NCBI RefSeq assembly: GCF_023540835.1
Contig: NZ_JALKCU010000003.1
Location: 1-64,000 of the forward strand
Direction of reading: 5' to 3'
Origin: Marivivens geojensis
Lineage (GTDB): Bacteria > Pseudomonadota > Alphaproteobacteria > Rhodobacterales > Rhodobacteraceae
Length of the DNA: 64,000 nucleotides
Under the pieces are notes generated by a model. The model made no database searches. It was not told the DNA's origin and was given only the letters and a program-made list of their open reading frames with translations. Shown here one piece after another: positions 1 to 9,104 of this stretch; within the stretch, counting starts at the first letter, position 1, and each line of letters opens with the position of its first letter. A program made the position numbers and the translations under genes.

Positions 1-29
1 CGCACCAGTGACTCAATAGTCACAATCGG

Positions 30-106
<77 letters not shown>

Positions 107-175
107 AAAAAAATTCTGCAAAAATAACATCAACCGGTAACCCCAAACAAGGGAACCGTGGCGTTGGGTGATAGT

Positions 176-1834
176 TTAAACGCCCCAAGCAATCTTTCCG
201 TCCACAATCGTGGTTCGTGCTTTAGCTTGATCGATCACATCGATTGACAACGTCTCAAGATTGCAGTCCATCACAACGATATCGGCCAACATCCCAGTTT
301 TGAGCATGCCCAGTCGATCCTCGTCAAAGCCCGCATATGCGCCTCCCGCAGTATAGGCATGCAAGGCTTCGTGGAGCGTGCACGTATTGTCGGGGCAATC
401 ACCTGACAGTTTGGGCCGCGTCATGGACGCTTTCACGCTGCGCATAGGGTTAATATCGGTGATTGGCCAATCTGAGGAGAAGGCGATCGGCACATTCGCT
501 TCACGCAGGGCCTTGTCTGGAAACGCGTGTTTCAGGCGATTTTCACCGACCATTGCGGCCCAAGGGTCGCGTGGGAAATCCATCGCTAGGGGCGGGTGAG
601 AGGGCTGGACGGATGCGATCACACCGAGCTCAGCAAAGCGGCGAAGATCGTCGGGATGCATCACTTCAATGTGCTCTACGCGGTGACGGCTATCGCGAGG
701 GCCGTTGGCGTTTCGAGCTGCTTCATACCCATCTAGCGTGCGTCTAACGGCTGCGTCACCGATGGAGTGCACAGAAATTTGCAGACCGTGCTTGTCTGCT
801 TCGATACAGATTTCGTTGAACCGCTCGGCGGAGTGCAGGGCCTCGCAGGTGCTCCCATCGGTGAAGGGTTCAAACATGAAAGCTGTGCCACTATCGATCA
901 CGCCATCCATAAACATTTTGATGCGTCCCGATCGGAGGCGATCCGAGGCAAATCGTTCGCGCATCTCGAGTGCGTCACTAATCGACGAAACGGGTTTGTC
1001 AGGCGTCAGGTGAAATGGGACTTCGGTGCGGCATATGAGTTCCCCACGCTCCTCCAATTCCCGTAGCAATTCTAATTGATAGAAGTTCCCGTCCATATTG
1101 TGGAGCGAAGTAAAACCAAATGAGGCGCAGTATTCGAGGCCCTTGCGTAGGGTTTCAAGGTCTTCCTCTCTTTCTTCCGCAGTTGGTGGTACGGAGGGAT
1201 CTAAGCCCGCGAAACCCAAATCCTCTCGTCCACCAGAGGTGCGCAAGGCTAGGACGGGCGCGTATGCGAATTGTTCTCGCAATTCGCCGCTTGCTGTGCC
1301 GTCGTCGGCCATGACGACCTCACACCCGATAGGCATTTCGGCACCATACAGGATACCCGCTTTTTCCAATGCAATGGTATTTGCCCAAGCCGTATGATGA
1401 TCGCTGGACAGTAGTATAACTGGTCGATCAGAGAGAGCGGCGTCCAAATCCTGTCGCGTAGTATGCTTCCCGTCACCGAACAGGTTGTAGTCCGCAGCCT
1501 TGCAGATCAGTAGACCTTCGGTCGGGTTAGCATCTGCATAGGTTCGCAGAATAGGGGCTAGCTGATCCAGCCCCTTGACGCCTGTCAGCTGGAGAAGTTT
1601 CAAGCCATATCCGCCCCAAAACAGGTGCATGTGAGCTTCCACCAGTCCGGGCAATACGGTGCAACCTTGTGCGTCGATCCGCTTGGTCGTGTGGTCCGCC
1701 AATGGCTCAATCGACGCGGCGCTACCGATTGCCATGATGCGATTGCCGTGAATCGCCAATGCCTCTGCTCGGGGATTTTCAGGGTCCATCGTGAGAATGG
1801 ACGCGTTATCGATAATCAAGTCTGCAGTGGGCAT
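176..1834 (-). CDS. Amidohydrolase family 3 protein (YtcJ-like)
   Basis: A predicted cytoplasmic metal-dependent hydrolase of the YtcJ-like amidohydrolase family, which act on amides or carbamates of unknown identity. The N-terminus has the typical beta-sandwich start (DLIIDNASILTMD), then the metal site motif EAHMHLFWGG, a later VHSIGD histidine motif, RVEHIEVM, and the SSDWP aspartate motif near the C-terminus. The C-terminal ADIVVMD and VDGKI segments close the sandwich domain. The reading frame stays open 34 codons further upstream to 1936. I prefer the ATG at 1834 because family members begin a few residues before DLII. It diverges from the type I secretion genes. The substrate cannot be told from sequence. 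Confidence 0.82.
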   Translation of the reverse strand: MPTADLIIDNASILTMDPENPRAEALAIHGNRIMAIGSAASIEPLADHTTKRIDAQGCTVLPGLVEAHMHLFWGGYGLKLLQLTGVKGLDQLAPILRTYADANPTEGLLICKAADYNLFGDGKHTTRQDLDAALSDRPVILLSSDHHTAWANTIALEKAGILYGAEMPIGCEVVMADDGTASGELREQFAYAPVLALRTSGGREDLGFAGLDPSVPPTAEEREEDLETLRKGLEYCASFGFTSLHNMDGNFYQLELLRELEERGELICRTEVPFHLTPDKPVSSISDALEMRERFASDRLRSGRIKMFMDGVIDSGTAFMFEPFTDGSTCEALHSAERFNEICIEADKHGLQISVHSIGDAAVRRTLDGYEAARNANGPRDSRHRVEHIEVMHPDDLRRFAELGVIASVQPSHPPLAMDFPRDPWAAMVGENRLKHAFPDKALREANVPIAFSSDWPITDINPMRSVKASMTRPKLSGDCPDNTCTLHEALHAYTAGGAYAGFDEDRLGMLKTGMLADIVVMDCNLETLSIDVIDQAKARTTIVDGKIAWGV

Positions 1835-2005
1835 TTGGCAACCTGTAGATATGGGGTCCGTCAAACACTCAGTTAGGCGAGGTTTCCTGTCAACACGGCA
1901 AGCGTGAAGTGCTTTGAGGCCATTACTTTTTGGCATCGTAATTAATCAGATTTGAACCAAATCGATATTTGATTGGGCCTATCCAGACCAATCGCGGGGC
2001 GCTCT

Positions 2006-3685
2006 ATGGACGTTTCTAAATCCCCTAATAGTCTTCTGAGTCAGCTTTATCTTTCTTGGCGCGCATTTGCCGTCGTGGGGCTTTTTAGTGCAGTCATCAA
2101 TGTCCTGATGCTAACAGGCCCGCTGTTCATGCTTCAAGTGTATGACCGTGTTTTAACCAGTCGATCTACGGCAACCCTGAGCGTTTTGTTCGCAATAGTC
2201 GTGTATTGTTACGTGCTAATGGGGCTTCTGGATATTTACCGTGGTCGCGTGCTCGCTCGCATTGGCGCGAAATTTCAGGCCTCTTTGGATCGCCGCGTTT
2301 ACGATGCTGTGTTGGCGCAAAACCGAACGAGCGAAGAGTTCCGTGCTGTGACGGTCGTCCGTGCGGCACTGGCGTCCACAGCAACAGGCGCAGTTTTTGA
2401 CCTGCCTTGGGTGCCGATCTTTATCGGCGTTTTGTTCGTGTTCCACCCTGTGATGGGAGGCTTCGCCATATTTGGGGTCATCGTAGTATTCGCCCTTGCG
2501 TTGGTGAACCACTATTTGATCGCCTCCCCCCAATCCCGAGCGGCTGTTGAGACGTCGCGTGCTGAGGCTCATGCCATCGCGATCCGCGTGCACAACGAAA
2601 CCGTTCGGGGGCTGGGGATGGCGTCGGTGTTGGGTGATGTCTGGCAGGATTTACGGATGCAGGCTCTTGGGGCGTCGCTCAAGGTTGCGGACGCTGGCAG
2701 TGCGATCACTTCGCTCAGTCGTTCGGCGCGCATGATGATGCAGTCTGGTATGCTTGGCCTCGGGGCCCTTTTGGTCATTCAAGGCCATATTTCAGGCGGG
2801 GTGATGGTTGCGGGAACAATCCTGCTTGGTCGAGTGCTTTCTCCCGTCGAGCAGGTAGTCTCTCATTGGCCCCATATGCAGCGCGCAATTTTGGCGTGGA
2901 AATCTTTAGATCAGACGTTGTCGATGACCACGCAGCGCACAATGAGATTGCCCTTGCCGCGTCCGGCGGCACATCTCGCAGTGACCAATCTGGCGGTTGC
3001 CATTGGAGGCCAGAAAAAGCCAACACTCCAAGGTATATCGTTTAATGCCGACGCCGGAGATGCCATCGCTGTGATTGGCCCATCAGCCGCAGGGAAATCA
3101 ACCTTTGCCAAGGCCATCGTGGGGATATTGCCTGTCGCGATAGGTGATGTGCGCTTGGGCGGTGCCACTTTAGGACAGTATGATTCAGACCAACTCGGTC
3201 GCTATTTCGGCTACCTTCCCCAAGACGTTGTATTATTCAACGGCACCATCGCTCAGAATATCGCGCGGTTTTCACCAGATGCCGATCCCCAATTGATTAT
3301 CGAAGCGGCCAAGGCAGCGTCAGCGCACGATATGATCCTTGGGCTGCCCGATGGCTACGACACCGTTGTTGATCATGGCGCGACGGCACTCTCAGGCGGG
3401 CAAAAACAGCGAATTGGTCTCGCTCGTGCGCTCTTTGGTGATCCGGTTGCCCTCGTTTTGGATGAACCGAATGCACATCTGGACGATGTTGGGGTTCAAG
3501 CATTGAACGACGCAATTTCGAATGCGCGGAGGGCAGGAAAGGTTGTGTTCGTCATGGCACATCGCCCCTCTGCCTTGGTGGAATGCAACAAGGTGATGGT
3601 TTTGGGCGACGGTCAAATGCGGGCCTTTGGGCCACGTGATACGGTTCTCCAGAAATTCGTCCAGCCTCGGAGCATTTCTGCATGA
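2006..3685 (+). CDS. Type I secretion ABC transporter (PrtD/HlyB-like)
   Basis: The inner-membrane ABC exporter of a type I secretion system, which drives unfolded substrates from cytoplasm to exterior with HlyD and TolC partners. The first half is a six-helix membrane domain (for example VGLFSAVINVLMLTGPLFML). The second half is a nucleotide-binding domain with Walker A GPSAAGKST, signature LSGGQKQR, Walker B LVLDEPNAHLD and the switch histidine in MAHRP. There is no N-terminal C39 peptidase domain, so substrates are expected to carry a C-terminal signal. The frame opens at a TTG at 1973; the ATG at 2006 is preferred. It overlaps the next gene by ATGA. No RTX-type substrate gene is visible in the window. 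Confidence 0.88.
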   Translation: MDVSKSPNSLLSQLYLSWRAFAVVGLFSAVINVLMLTGPLFMLQVYDRVLTSRSTATLSVLFAIVVYCYVLMGLLDIYRGRVLARIGAKFQASLDRRVYDAVLAQNRTSEEFRAVTVVRAALASTATGAVFDLPWVPIFIGVLFVFHPVMGGFAIFGVIVVFALALVNHYLIASPQSRAAVETSRAEAHAIAIRVHNETVRGLGMASVLGDVWQDLRMQALGASLKVADAGSAITSLSRSARMMMQSGMLGLGALLVIQGHISGGVMVAGTILLGRVLSPVEQVVSHWPHMQRAILAWKSLDQTLSMTTQRTMRLPLPRPAAHLAVTNLAVAIGGQKKPTLQGISFNADAGDAIAVIGPSAAGKSTFAKAIVGILPVAIGDVRLGGATLGQYDSDQLGRYFGYLPQDVVLFNGTIAQNIARFSPDADPQLIIEAAKAASAHDMILGLPDGYDTVVDHGATALSGGQKQRIGLARALFGDPVALVLDEPNAHLDDVGVQALNDAISNARRAGKVVFVMAHRPSALVECNKVMVLGDGQMRAFGPRDTVLQKFVQPRSISA

Positions 3686-4926
3686 CTATGATTGCTGATT
3701 TCGCTTCTGACCGGTCAATCAAGCGCGGCCTTCAGGTCATCCTTATTGGGTTGCTTGGGTTCTTAGTCTGGGCTGTTTCTGTCGAAATCGACGGCGCCGT
3801 CATCGCATCTGGCCATGTCGAGTACTCCCTTGGGCGGCAGGTCGTGCAGCATCCTGATGGTGGAGTTGTCTCTAAAATTCATGTGCACGATGGATCGGAA
3901 GTGCGCGCTGGCGACCCTATCGTGACACTTGATGGCATTGAACTGATCGCCCAACGCAATGTCATTCAGGCGCAATTGGCGACATTGCTGGCCCAAGAGG
4001 CAAGATTGCGGGCAGAGGCGGAAGGGGCGGTTACCGTCGATTTTGACGGCCTGCCATTTGATGCCGAGCAAGACGCAATATTTGCGGCGGGTAGGGCGAC
4101 ACGGGCGCAGGCGCGCCTGCAACTCGCTCAAAAGCAAGCGCAAGCAAATGCCATTGCGGCGGGACGGCAGAGGCAGTTGACGGCGGTCCGTGCTCAGATC
4201 GCGCTCGTTCAGGAAGAACTCGCGGCACAGGCTGCCTTGCTTAATGTTGGGCTGACACAAGCCAATAGAGTTTCCGCTTTGCAACGTGAAGAGGCGCGGC
4301 TCGAAGCGCAAATGGTCGAAATCGATATTGCGATTACTGAGGCGCGAGGTGCTGCCGACGGGTATGTTTCCGAGAGGCTTCGTTTGGAAGTAGCGGCCAG
4401 AGGTGCAGCGCGGACTGAACTAGCGACGATCATGCCGCGGGTTAGCGAACTGCAAGAGCGCCTAGCGTTAATCGAGGCGCTCATGGATCGTCTCGTTGTT
4501 CGGGCGCCCATCGACGGTATCGTAACCGCCCTACAAATCGAAACGATCGGCGGTGTAATTCCATCGGGCGCGGACATCGCGTCGATTTCTCCAATGGGCC
4601 AACCGCGTATAATCTCGGTAGAGGTCGATCCAACCCAAATTGATCGCGTCCATTCGGGGCAATCGGTACTAGTTCGGTTTCCGACAGTGGATGCAGTCGC
4701 CACGCCAGAGATCAGCGGCATAGTCCGGTTGGTTTCTCCTGATACAATCACTAACCAAACGACAGGAAGGGTGGCCTATCACTTGGAGGTAACGATAGAC
4801 GACGACTTGTTCCCGCTTCCTGCAGGAATGCCAGCCCAAGTGTTTCTGTCGGGTGGACCCCGCACTCTGGCGTCCTATTTGGTGAAACCAATTGCCGATT
4901 ATTGGGCGCTTGCTATTCGAGAGTAA
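3682..4926 (+). CDS. HlyD-family type I secretion periplasmic adaptor (PrtE-like)
   Basis: The membrane-fusion protein linking the upstream ABC exporter to an outer-membrane TolC channel. One N-terminal transmembrane helix (VILIGLLGFLVWAVSVEIDG, about residues 19-38) is followed by a lipoyl half (GRQVVQHPDGGVVSKIHVHDGSEV), a long alanine- and glutamine-rich coiled-coil hairpin (about residues 95-260), the second lipoyl half (LVVRAPIDGIV) and a C-terminal beta domain with the typical GMPAQVFLSGG motif. At 414 residues it is of usual length. The start overlaps the stop of the ABC gene by 4 bp, implying translational coupling. No tolC gene lies nearby, so the outer-membrane partner is encoded elsewhere. 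Confidence 0.88.
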   Translation: MTMIADFASDRSIKRGLQVILIGLLGFLVWAVSVEIDGAVIASGHVEYSLGRQVVQHPDGGVVSKIHVHDGSEVRAGDPIVTLDGIELIAQRNVIQAQLATLLAQEARLRAEAEGAVTVDFDGLPFDAEQDAIFAAGRATRAQARLQLAQKQAQANAIAAGRQRQLTAVRAQIALVQEELAAQAALLNVGLTQANRVSALQREEARLEAQMVEIDIAITEARGAADGYVSERLRLEVAARGAARTELATIMPRVSELQERLALIEALMDRLVVRAPIDGIVTALQIETIGGVIPSGADIASISPMGQPRIISVEVDPTQIDRVHSGQSVLVRFPTVDAVATPEISGIVRLVSPDTITNQTTGRVAYHLEVTIDDDLFPLPAGMPAQVFLSGGPRTLASYLVKPIADYWALAIRE

Positions 4927-5548
4927 AAAGCCGCCTACAGGCTTACGATTTCGACGGTTTCCCCAGTCGTAGCGGAGCTTTTGATTTTCACCAGCCGCCG
5001 GACGGTTGTGCGCTCAAACAGCGAGGTTCGGAAGGGGAAGAGGCCATTCGGTTCCGCCGAGCCAATAGCAATTTTCGCTGATCGCGATGTAATGCGTATT
5101 CTCTCGTGCGATGAGCTTCCAACTCCACGATGCCGATGCCGATGCCGCGTCGCTCACGGTAACGGTGCCTAAGACACCGCATTCATCTTAACAGCACGAC
5201 AGCGGTTTCTTCGACTTTGTTCCCACGCACTGCGTTGGATTCCATCATTTGAACGGAACTAATTGCTCCGCACAGGTTGTGAAGCTGATCGATGTAATGG
5301 ATCAGGTCCAAGTAAACTTGGCCGGCGCCTGCCTGACGGCGCCAATCGACGTCAAAATAATGATAACGTTTGAGGAATCAGGTTTGCGTTTGAAGGGTGG
5401 TGATGTGGCCAAGCTCACCACTTTTGACGATTTCAACAGCCTTTTGGATCGACGGGTTATTGCGCTGATGATGAGCCGTCAAAAGTGGAAAGCCCAGGGC
5501 TTTGGCACAGTTTAAACCTGCGCCCGCGACAGCAATTCTTTTGGTCAT
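4927..5548 (-). pseudogene. Decayed Gfo/Idh/MocA-family oxidoreductase
   Basis: Reading the minus strand piecewise gives recognisable blocks of a Gfo/Idh/MocA dehydrogenase in family order. The start is MTKRIAVAGAGL (Rossmann beta-1 and glycine turn). Next come LLTAHHQRNNPSIQKA, YHYFDVDWRRQAGAG, LIHYIDQLHNLCG, SNAVRGNKVEETAVVLL, VLGTVTVSDAAS and YWLGGTEWPLPLPNLAV. About 100 residues of the NAD domain are missing right after GAGL. A TGA near 5370 sits where the family has Trp (next codons FLKRYHYFDV), there is a frameshift near 5185-5195, another stop follows NLAV, and the C-terminus is lost. It lies downstream of aroQ on the same strand and was probably the third gene of that operon. The call rests on motif order read by eye. 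Confidence 0.82.
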
Positions 5549-5621
5549 GGCTGCACTCAAAACTCTACGAATTGAACCGAAAGCGCTGCACTAGACAACC
5601 TCTACCGCAGCGCTTTTTAAT

Positions 5622-6056
5622 TTAGATCAGTGTTGCGACATGGCTGGTTGCAAGTGTGTAGCCATTGATCCCGAAGCCAGCCATGACGGCATCAGCACGC
5701 AGGCTGACGTAAGAGTGGTGGCGGAACGATTCACGTTTGTGCACTTGGCTAATGTGGACCTCGATGACGGGACGTTCGAAGGTGTTCAGGGCGTCGAGAA
5801 CTGCGATGGAGTAGTGAGTCAGCGCACCTGGGTTGATGATGATCGCGGCGGCCTGTTCGCGGGCTTCGTGGATCCAGTCGACGATCTGACCTTCGTAGTT
5901 TGATTGCAGCACCTTCACGGCAAAGCCTGCAGCGTTCGCCACGGCAGAGCAGTTTGCTTCGACATCGTCCAAGGTGTCGTGACCGTAAATTTCCGGCTGC
6001 CGTTTGCCCAATAGGTTTAGGTTCGGACCGTTCAGAATGTAGACGGTTTTGGACAT
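5622..6056 (-). CDS. aroQ: Type II 3-dehydroquinate dehydratase
   Basis: Catalyses the reversible dehydration of 3-dehydroquinate to 3-dehydroshikimate, either in aromatic biosynthesis or in quinate/shikimate catabolism. The 144-residue length fits the type II dodecameric enzyme. Visible are the N-terminal [19 protein letters not shown] block with catalytic Tyr24, NPGALTHYS in the middle, and [18 protein letters not shown] containing the catalytic histidine. It follows a GntR/FCD regulator by 10 bp on the same strand and precedes the decayed oxidoreductase. This suggests an inducible catabolic rather than a housekeeping copy; that role is inferred from context. Confidence 0.92.
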   Translation of the reverse strand: MSKTVYILNGPNLNLLGKRQPEIYGHDTLDDVEANCSAVANAAGFAVKVLQSNYEGQIVDWIHEAREQAAAIIINPGALTHYSIAVLDALNTFERPVIEVHISQVHKRESFRHHSYVSLRADAVMAGFGINGYTLATSHVATLI

Positions 6057-6066
6057 GCTGTTCTCC

Positions 6067-6735
6067 TCATTTGAGATCTTTGGCGTGTTTTTCGAATAGA
6101 GCGCTTAGGTCGTTGCCTGTGCGTTCGATATGTCGGGCGAGCAGGGTTGGGCCGAGTTCCGCATCTCTGGCGAGAGCCGCCTCAGCAATCGCGGCGTGTT
6201 CGCCAGCCATGTCCCGTCCCGCTCCATCATAGTTCAGGATATTTGCGTATCGTTTGTGGAGATTGCCGAGCATCAGGCACAAATCTCGCAGCATTGGCAT
6301 GGCACATCCACGAACCAGACTTGCGTGGAATAGGTCATGTGCCGCTGCCTGCCTCGTTCCCGTGGAATTGTTCATGTGGTGGATCGCAGCTGGGATTTTG
6401 CTTTCCCATTCCAGCGTTCCAATCGCTATCGCGTGTTTGAGAGCGAGCGCTTCGAAATCCGCACGGAGGCGTGTAATTTCCAGCAGGTTCGCCGTGCAAA
6501 GAGGCACGATCCTGAACCCTTTTTTGTCTTCAAATTCAACGAGCCGATCCGCAACCAACCGAGAAATCGCTTCGCGGATCGGAGAGAGTGACACGCCGTA
6601 TTCGTCGCGGAGCTGGTCAAGGTTCACCTTCGCACCCGGGCGCATTTTACCGGCAATGATCGCATCGCGGATCTCGTTTGAGACACGAGTTGCACGAGTA
6701 AGTTTTGCGGGGTCTATATGCGTGTCGAGTATCAT
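6067..6735 (-). CDS. GntR-family regulator with FCD ligand domain
   Basis: A dimeric transcription factor. The N-terminal winged helix (about residues 10-78, with [26 protein letters not shown]) binds DNA, and the C-terminal all-helical FCD domain (residues 85-215) senses a small molecule, often an organic acid, through metal-coordinating histidines (for example the H of AAHDLFH and of MAGEHAAI). It heads the aroQ operon and diverges from a second FCD regulator. The imperfect palindrome at 6751-6765 just upstream of the start is a plausible autoregulatory operator. Confidence 0.88.
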   Translation of the reverse strand: MILDTHIDPAKLTRATRVSNEIRDAIIAGKMRPGAKVNLDQLRDEYGVSLSPIREAISRLVADRLVEFEDKKGFRIVPLCTANLLEITRLRADFEALALKHAIAIGTLEWESKIPAAIHHMNNSTGTRQAAAHDLFHASLVRGCAMPMLRDLCLMLGNLHKRYANILNYDGAGRDMAGEHAAIAEAALARDAELGPTLLARHIERTGNDLSALFEKHAKDLK

Positions 6736-6750
6736 ATGGGGCGCCTATCT

Positions 6751-6765
6751 ATTGGTAAGACTAAT
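6751..6765. promoter_or_regulatory. Imperfect palindrome, candidate GntR operator
   Basis: ATTGGTAAGACTAAT: the arms ATTGGT and ACTAAT match at five of six positions around an AAG centre. It lies about 16 bp upstream of the minus-strand GntR/FCD gene in the 125-bp region between the two divergent FCD regulators. A second palindrome, TAATCGATTA, follows near 6772-6781. Operator function is inferred from position and symmetry only. Confidence 0.35.
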
Positions 6766-6860
6766 GTAAAATAATCGATTAATGTCAAGCCCATTGCACT
6801 TCCTATTTACCACTCTATCCTCCGATAACCTGTGGTGAGGCGTGAGGTCTGGGGGAAAGC

Positions 6861-7508
6861 ATGAGTAAACTTGGAGATGATCTTTATCGCGCGATGCGCC
6901 ATGACATCGTCTTTGGTCGCTTGGATGCCAATTCGAAAATCCGGCTCTCTCATCTCAAGGAAACCTATGGCGCTTCGATCCCGACGCTGCGGGAAATTCT
7001 AAATCGCTTGGTCTCTGAAGGCTTTGTCGTGGCGGAAGGAAAGCGGGGTCACATTGTGGCGCCGATCTCCAAAGAGGGCCTAAAAGATATCGCAGACCTT
7101 CGTATTTTGCTGGAATGCTATGCGTTGAGGCTATCGCTCGCAAAGGGAAATACTGATTGGGAGGCGCATGTTATTTCCGCGCATTATAAGCTTTCCCAGA
7201 TGGAAAAGCGTATGCAGTCAGGTGATGACAGCGCACGGGAAGCGTGGAAGCAATACGACTGGGAATTCCATCAGGCGCTGATTTCGGCCTGTGGTTCGAT
7301 CGAACTATTGCAGGTCCACGGGATCGTTTTCGACAAATATCTACGCTACCAAATGCGCCTCCTCACATTCCGTGGCGATGTCGCGAGTGCTGAACATAAG
7401 GCCTTGCTTGATGCGGCGCTGAATAGGGACGCCGACACGGCAGAGTCCGTGTTGCGCACTCATATCAACGGAGGTGTCGCGCATAGCTTTCAGGTCTTTG
7501 CAAAGTAG
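6861..7508 (+). CDS. GntR-family regulator with FCD ligand domain
   Basis: A second FCD-type GntR regulator, 215 residues, divergent from the first. The winged-helix domain (residues 1-70) carries LKETYGASIPTLREILNRLVSEGFV. The FCD domain follows with DLRILLECYALRLSL, the metal-type aspartate and histidine in YDWEFHQALI, and a histidine in SAEHKALLDAAL. The start at 6861 has a GGGGGAAAGC Shine-Dalgarno stretch. No structural gene follows on this strand, so its targets are unknown. Its closeness to the aroQ operon suggests the two regulators may act on the same region. Confidence 0.85.
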   Translation: MSKLGDDLYRAMRHDIVFGRLDANSKIRLSHLKETYGASIPTLREILNRLVSEGFVVAEGKRGHIVAPISKEGLKDIADLRILLECYALRLSLAKGNTDWEAHVISAHYKLSQMEKRMQSGDDSAREAWKQYDWEFHQALISACGSIELLQVHGIVFDKYLRYQMRLLTFRGDVASAEHKALLDAALNRDADTAESVLRTHINGGVAHSFQVFAK

Positions 7509-7540
7509 GCGAGGGAGTGTCTCTAGGATATAAATCGATT

Positions 7541-7553
7541 ATTTTAGTAAAAT
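7541..7553. repeat. AT-rich perfect palindrome
   Basis: ATTTTAGTAAAAT, with 6-bp arms around a single G, sits 33 bp after the stop of the second GntR/FCD gene in a markedly AT-rich patch (about 7528-7590). The 284-bp gap between 7509 and 7792 holds no gene I can support. The palindrome could be an operator or chance in AT-rich DNA. Confidence 0.3.
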
Positions 7554-7792
7554 AAAATTCATTACATATTTATATAAAAAAATTGCCCGTTGGGTTGGAT
7601 TTTTAACTGTCAGCATCCTTACCATACTTCACCTTCCTACATAAAAGCACGGGCATATAAACGGATAGGACATTATTCCCCTCAGTCCCGCACAGGTGAC
7701 TATGCTGGTCATGGCGCGCCGAACGCGCCTTATCGGACGGCCGAGTTGAAACGGGTCGTTAATATATTCACAACCCCAAAGTGTGAGGCGGT

Positions 7793-8728
7793 TTAGAGGC
7801 CGGCTGTCTTTTCTGCCTCTGTCACCGCGACGGCAGCCATTTTCTGAATGGCCTCGTAGCTGTTGGCCACCGCGATAAATCGCGCGTTGTGGCAGAACTT
7901 TGCACCCTTGATGCCCGACGCGAGTTCGAGCGCCTCATCCGTCAATCCAGCCCAAGCTGCGGGTAGATCGGCGCGCTGGTCAAAGGTATCGCCTGACAGT
8001 TTGATCCCGTTGATCGCCCAATCGTCATCGCGTGGATGGATCACAAAGAGCAAGTGATCAGCTCCCGCTTTCTCCACGGCTGATCGATATGGCATCCCCA
8101 TTGGTAGTTCGAGCACCTTTGAAGCGCCTGCTTTCTCAATCGCATCGCGCACCATAGCCTCGGCGCGGTATTTCGCGACAACATTTTGGATGCGGGCTTC
8201 GACAAACGCCCTTGCTATGGGTAGGGCTGATCGGAATGCATCGTCGTCCGCTGTGGGTGAACGATCATCGAATACGGGCTTCAGGCTTTCGAGGAGCACA
8301 GGAAGTGTAAGACCAGAGAGTGGCCCCGCAACCGAAGGTGCAACGGCGCCGTTGTCCAGCAGATCGATGGGAAGAACGAAATTCTTGTCAAAGCTGGCAA
8401 AAACATCCTCAACCATCGTGTCGGGGACATCCATCGCCGCGAGGTAGTCGCGCCCATATTGTGCCCAAATCAATCCAAACGAGCTATATGGCTGGCCGTC
8501 CTCACGCAAAGGGTTCGGGCGTTGATGGTGGTCGAAAATTTGCGCAGAAGCGTCATAGTTACGACCCACATCGTAGATGATTTTCGATGGGGCGGGGGTG
8601 ATCCACGTTTCATCACGGCTCCGCACCAACTCGGCTTGTGGGAACAAGCGGGTCAGGATGACAGACGACAGAAGTTCGTCGGCATGAAAGCCGCCAGAGT
8701 GCGTAACGAGGTGCGTGATGGTCATAGA
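7793..8728 (-). CDS. MYG1-family (UPF0160) predicted exonuclease
   Basis: Member of the MYG1/UPF0160 family of DHH-like metal-dependent phosphodiesterases; the eukaryotic member is a 3'-5' RNA exonuclease. The family start is clear: VTHSGGFHADELLSSV contains the first metal-binding His-Asp pair, and FDHHQ the DHH-type motif. The rest follows the family to a C-terminal block GAKFCHNARFIAVANS. Length is about 311 residues from the chosen ATG at 8728, because the preceding 11 codons to 8761 look non-conserved. It stands alone, divergent from the betaine transporter. Its role in bacteria is not well defined. Confidence 0.85.
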   Translation of the reverse strand, partial: SMTITHLVTHSGGFHADELLSSVILTRLFPQAELVRSRDETWITPAPSKIIYDVGRNYDASAQIFDHHQRPNPLREDGQPYSSFGLIWAQYGRDYLAAMDVPDTMVEDVFASFDKNFVLPIDLLDNGAVAPSVAGPLSGLTLPVLLESLKPVFDDRSPTADDDAFRSALPIARAFVEARIQNVVAKYRAEAMVRDAIEKAGASKVLELPMGMPYRSAVEKAGADHLLFVIHPRDDDWAINGIKLSGDTFDQRADLPAAWAGLTDEALELASGIKGAKFCHNARFIAVANSYEAIQKMAAVAVTEAEKTAGL

Positions 8729-9104
8729 TATGTGCCCTTGCAAAGGAACCCTCGGATACACCGAAAAACGGCGTCACTTCCATGGTTTATTTATCGCAAC
8801 GGCGTTCGAAACAAAAAGCACCCGAACCAAACGCCGATGAACTGTCGGTCAATCGAGGGGGTCCTGTCCCGCCAATATCGCTAGACTAAGGGGCAATTCT
8901 GTTCGAGTGCATTTGAATAGTGCTCTCCCTCCAGCGTTGGCTGAACAAGTTCATTTGGGAAAGTCAGTTTACATACGGCCCAGCGTATGTTCTGTTTGCG
9001 ACATACGTGGTCGCATTTTTGCATCTGCAGCATTTCGACTTCGTCTCAAGAGGGGCCGTAACGGCGACCCTTCAAAATGAAATATGACCAGGGAGACTGG
9101 ACCG
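8729..9104. other. Intergenic region with candidate operators before proX
   Basis: About 376 bp with no supported gene between the divergent MYG1 gene and proX. It holds TGAAC-AA-GTTCA at 8942-8953, the inverted pair ACATACG (8971-8977) and CGTATGT (8984-8990), and a further ACATACG at 9001-9007 exactly 30 bp from the first copy. The last copy lies inside GCGAC...GTCGC. These likely serve the control of the betaine transporter. I see no confident -35/-10 pair. Confidence 0.4.
8971..9007. promoter_or_regulatory. Three ACATACG half-sites upstream of proX
   Basis: ACATACG at 8971 and 9001 in direct orientation (30 bp apart) and the inverted CGTATGT at 8984 form one perfect inverted repeat with a 6-bp spacer plus an extra half-site. 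They lie about 100 bp upstream of the transporter start, suiting a dimeric repressor or activator. The regulator is not encoded next to it. Confidence 0.4.

Noticed and set aside
5125-5160. GATGCC tandem triplicate in the region before aroQ
   Set aside because: Lies inside the decayed oxidoreductase (Ala-Ser repeats of the VSDAASAS block) and needs no separate explanation.
5249-5515. 88-residue plus-strand frame between hlyD and aroQ
   Set aside because: The opposite strand carries blocks of a degraded oxidoreductase, which explains this sequence better.
7590-7796. Plus-strand 68-residue frame in the gap after the second GntR/FCD gene
   Set aside because: Composition unlike neighbours, no ribosome site, no family resemblance, and it runs into the end of the MYG1 gene.
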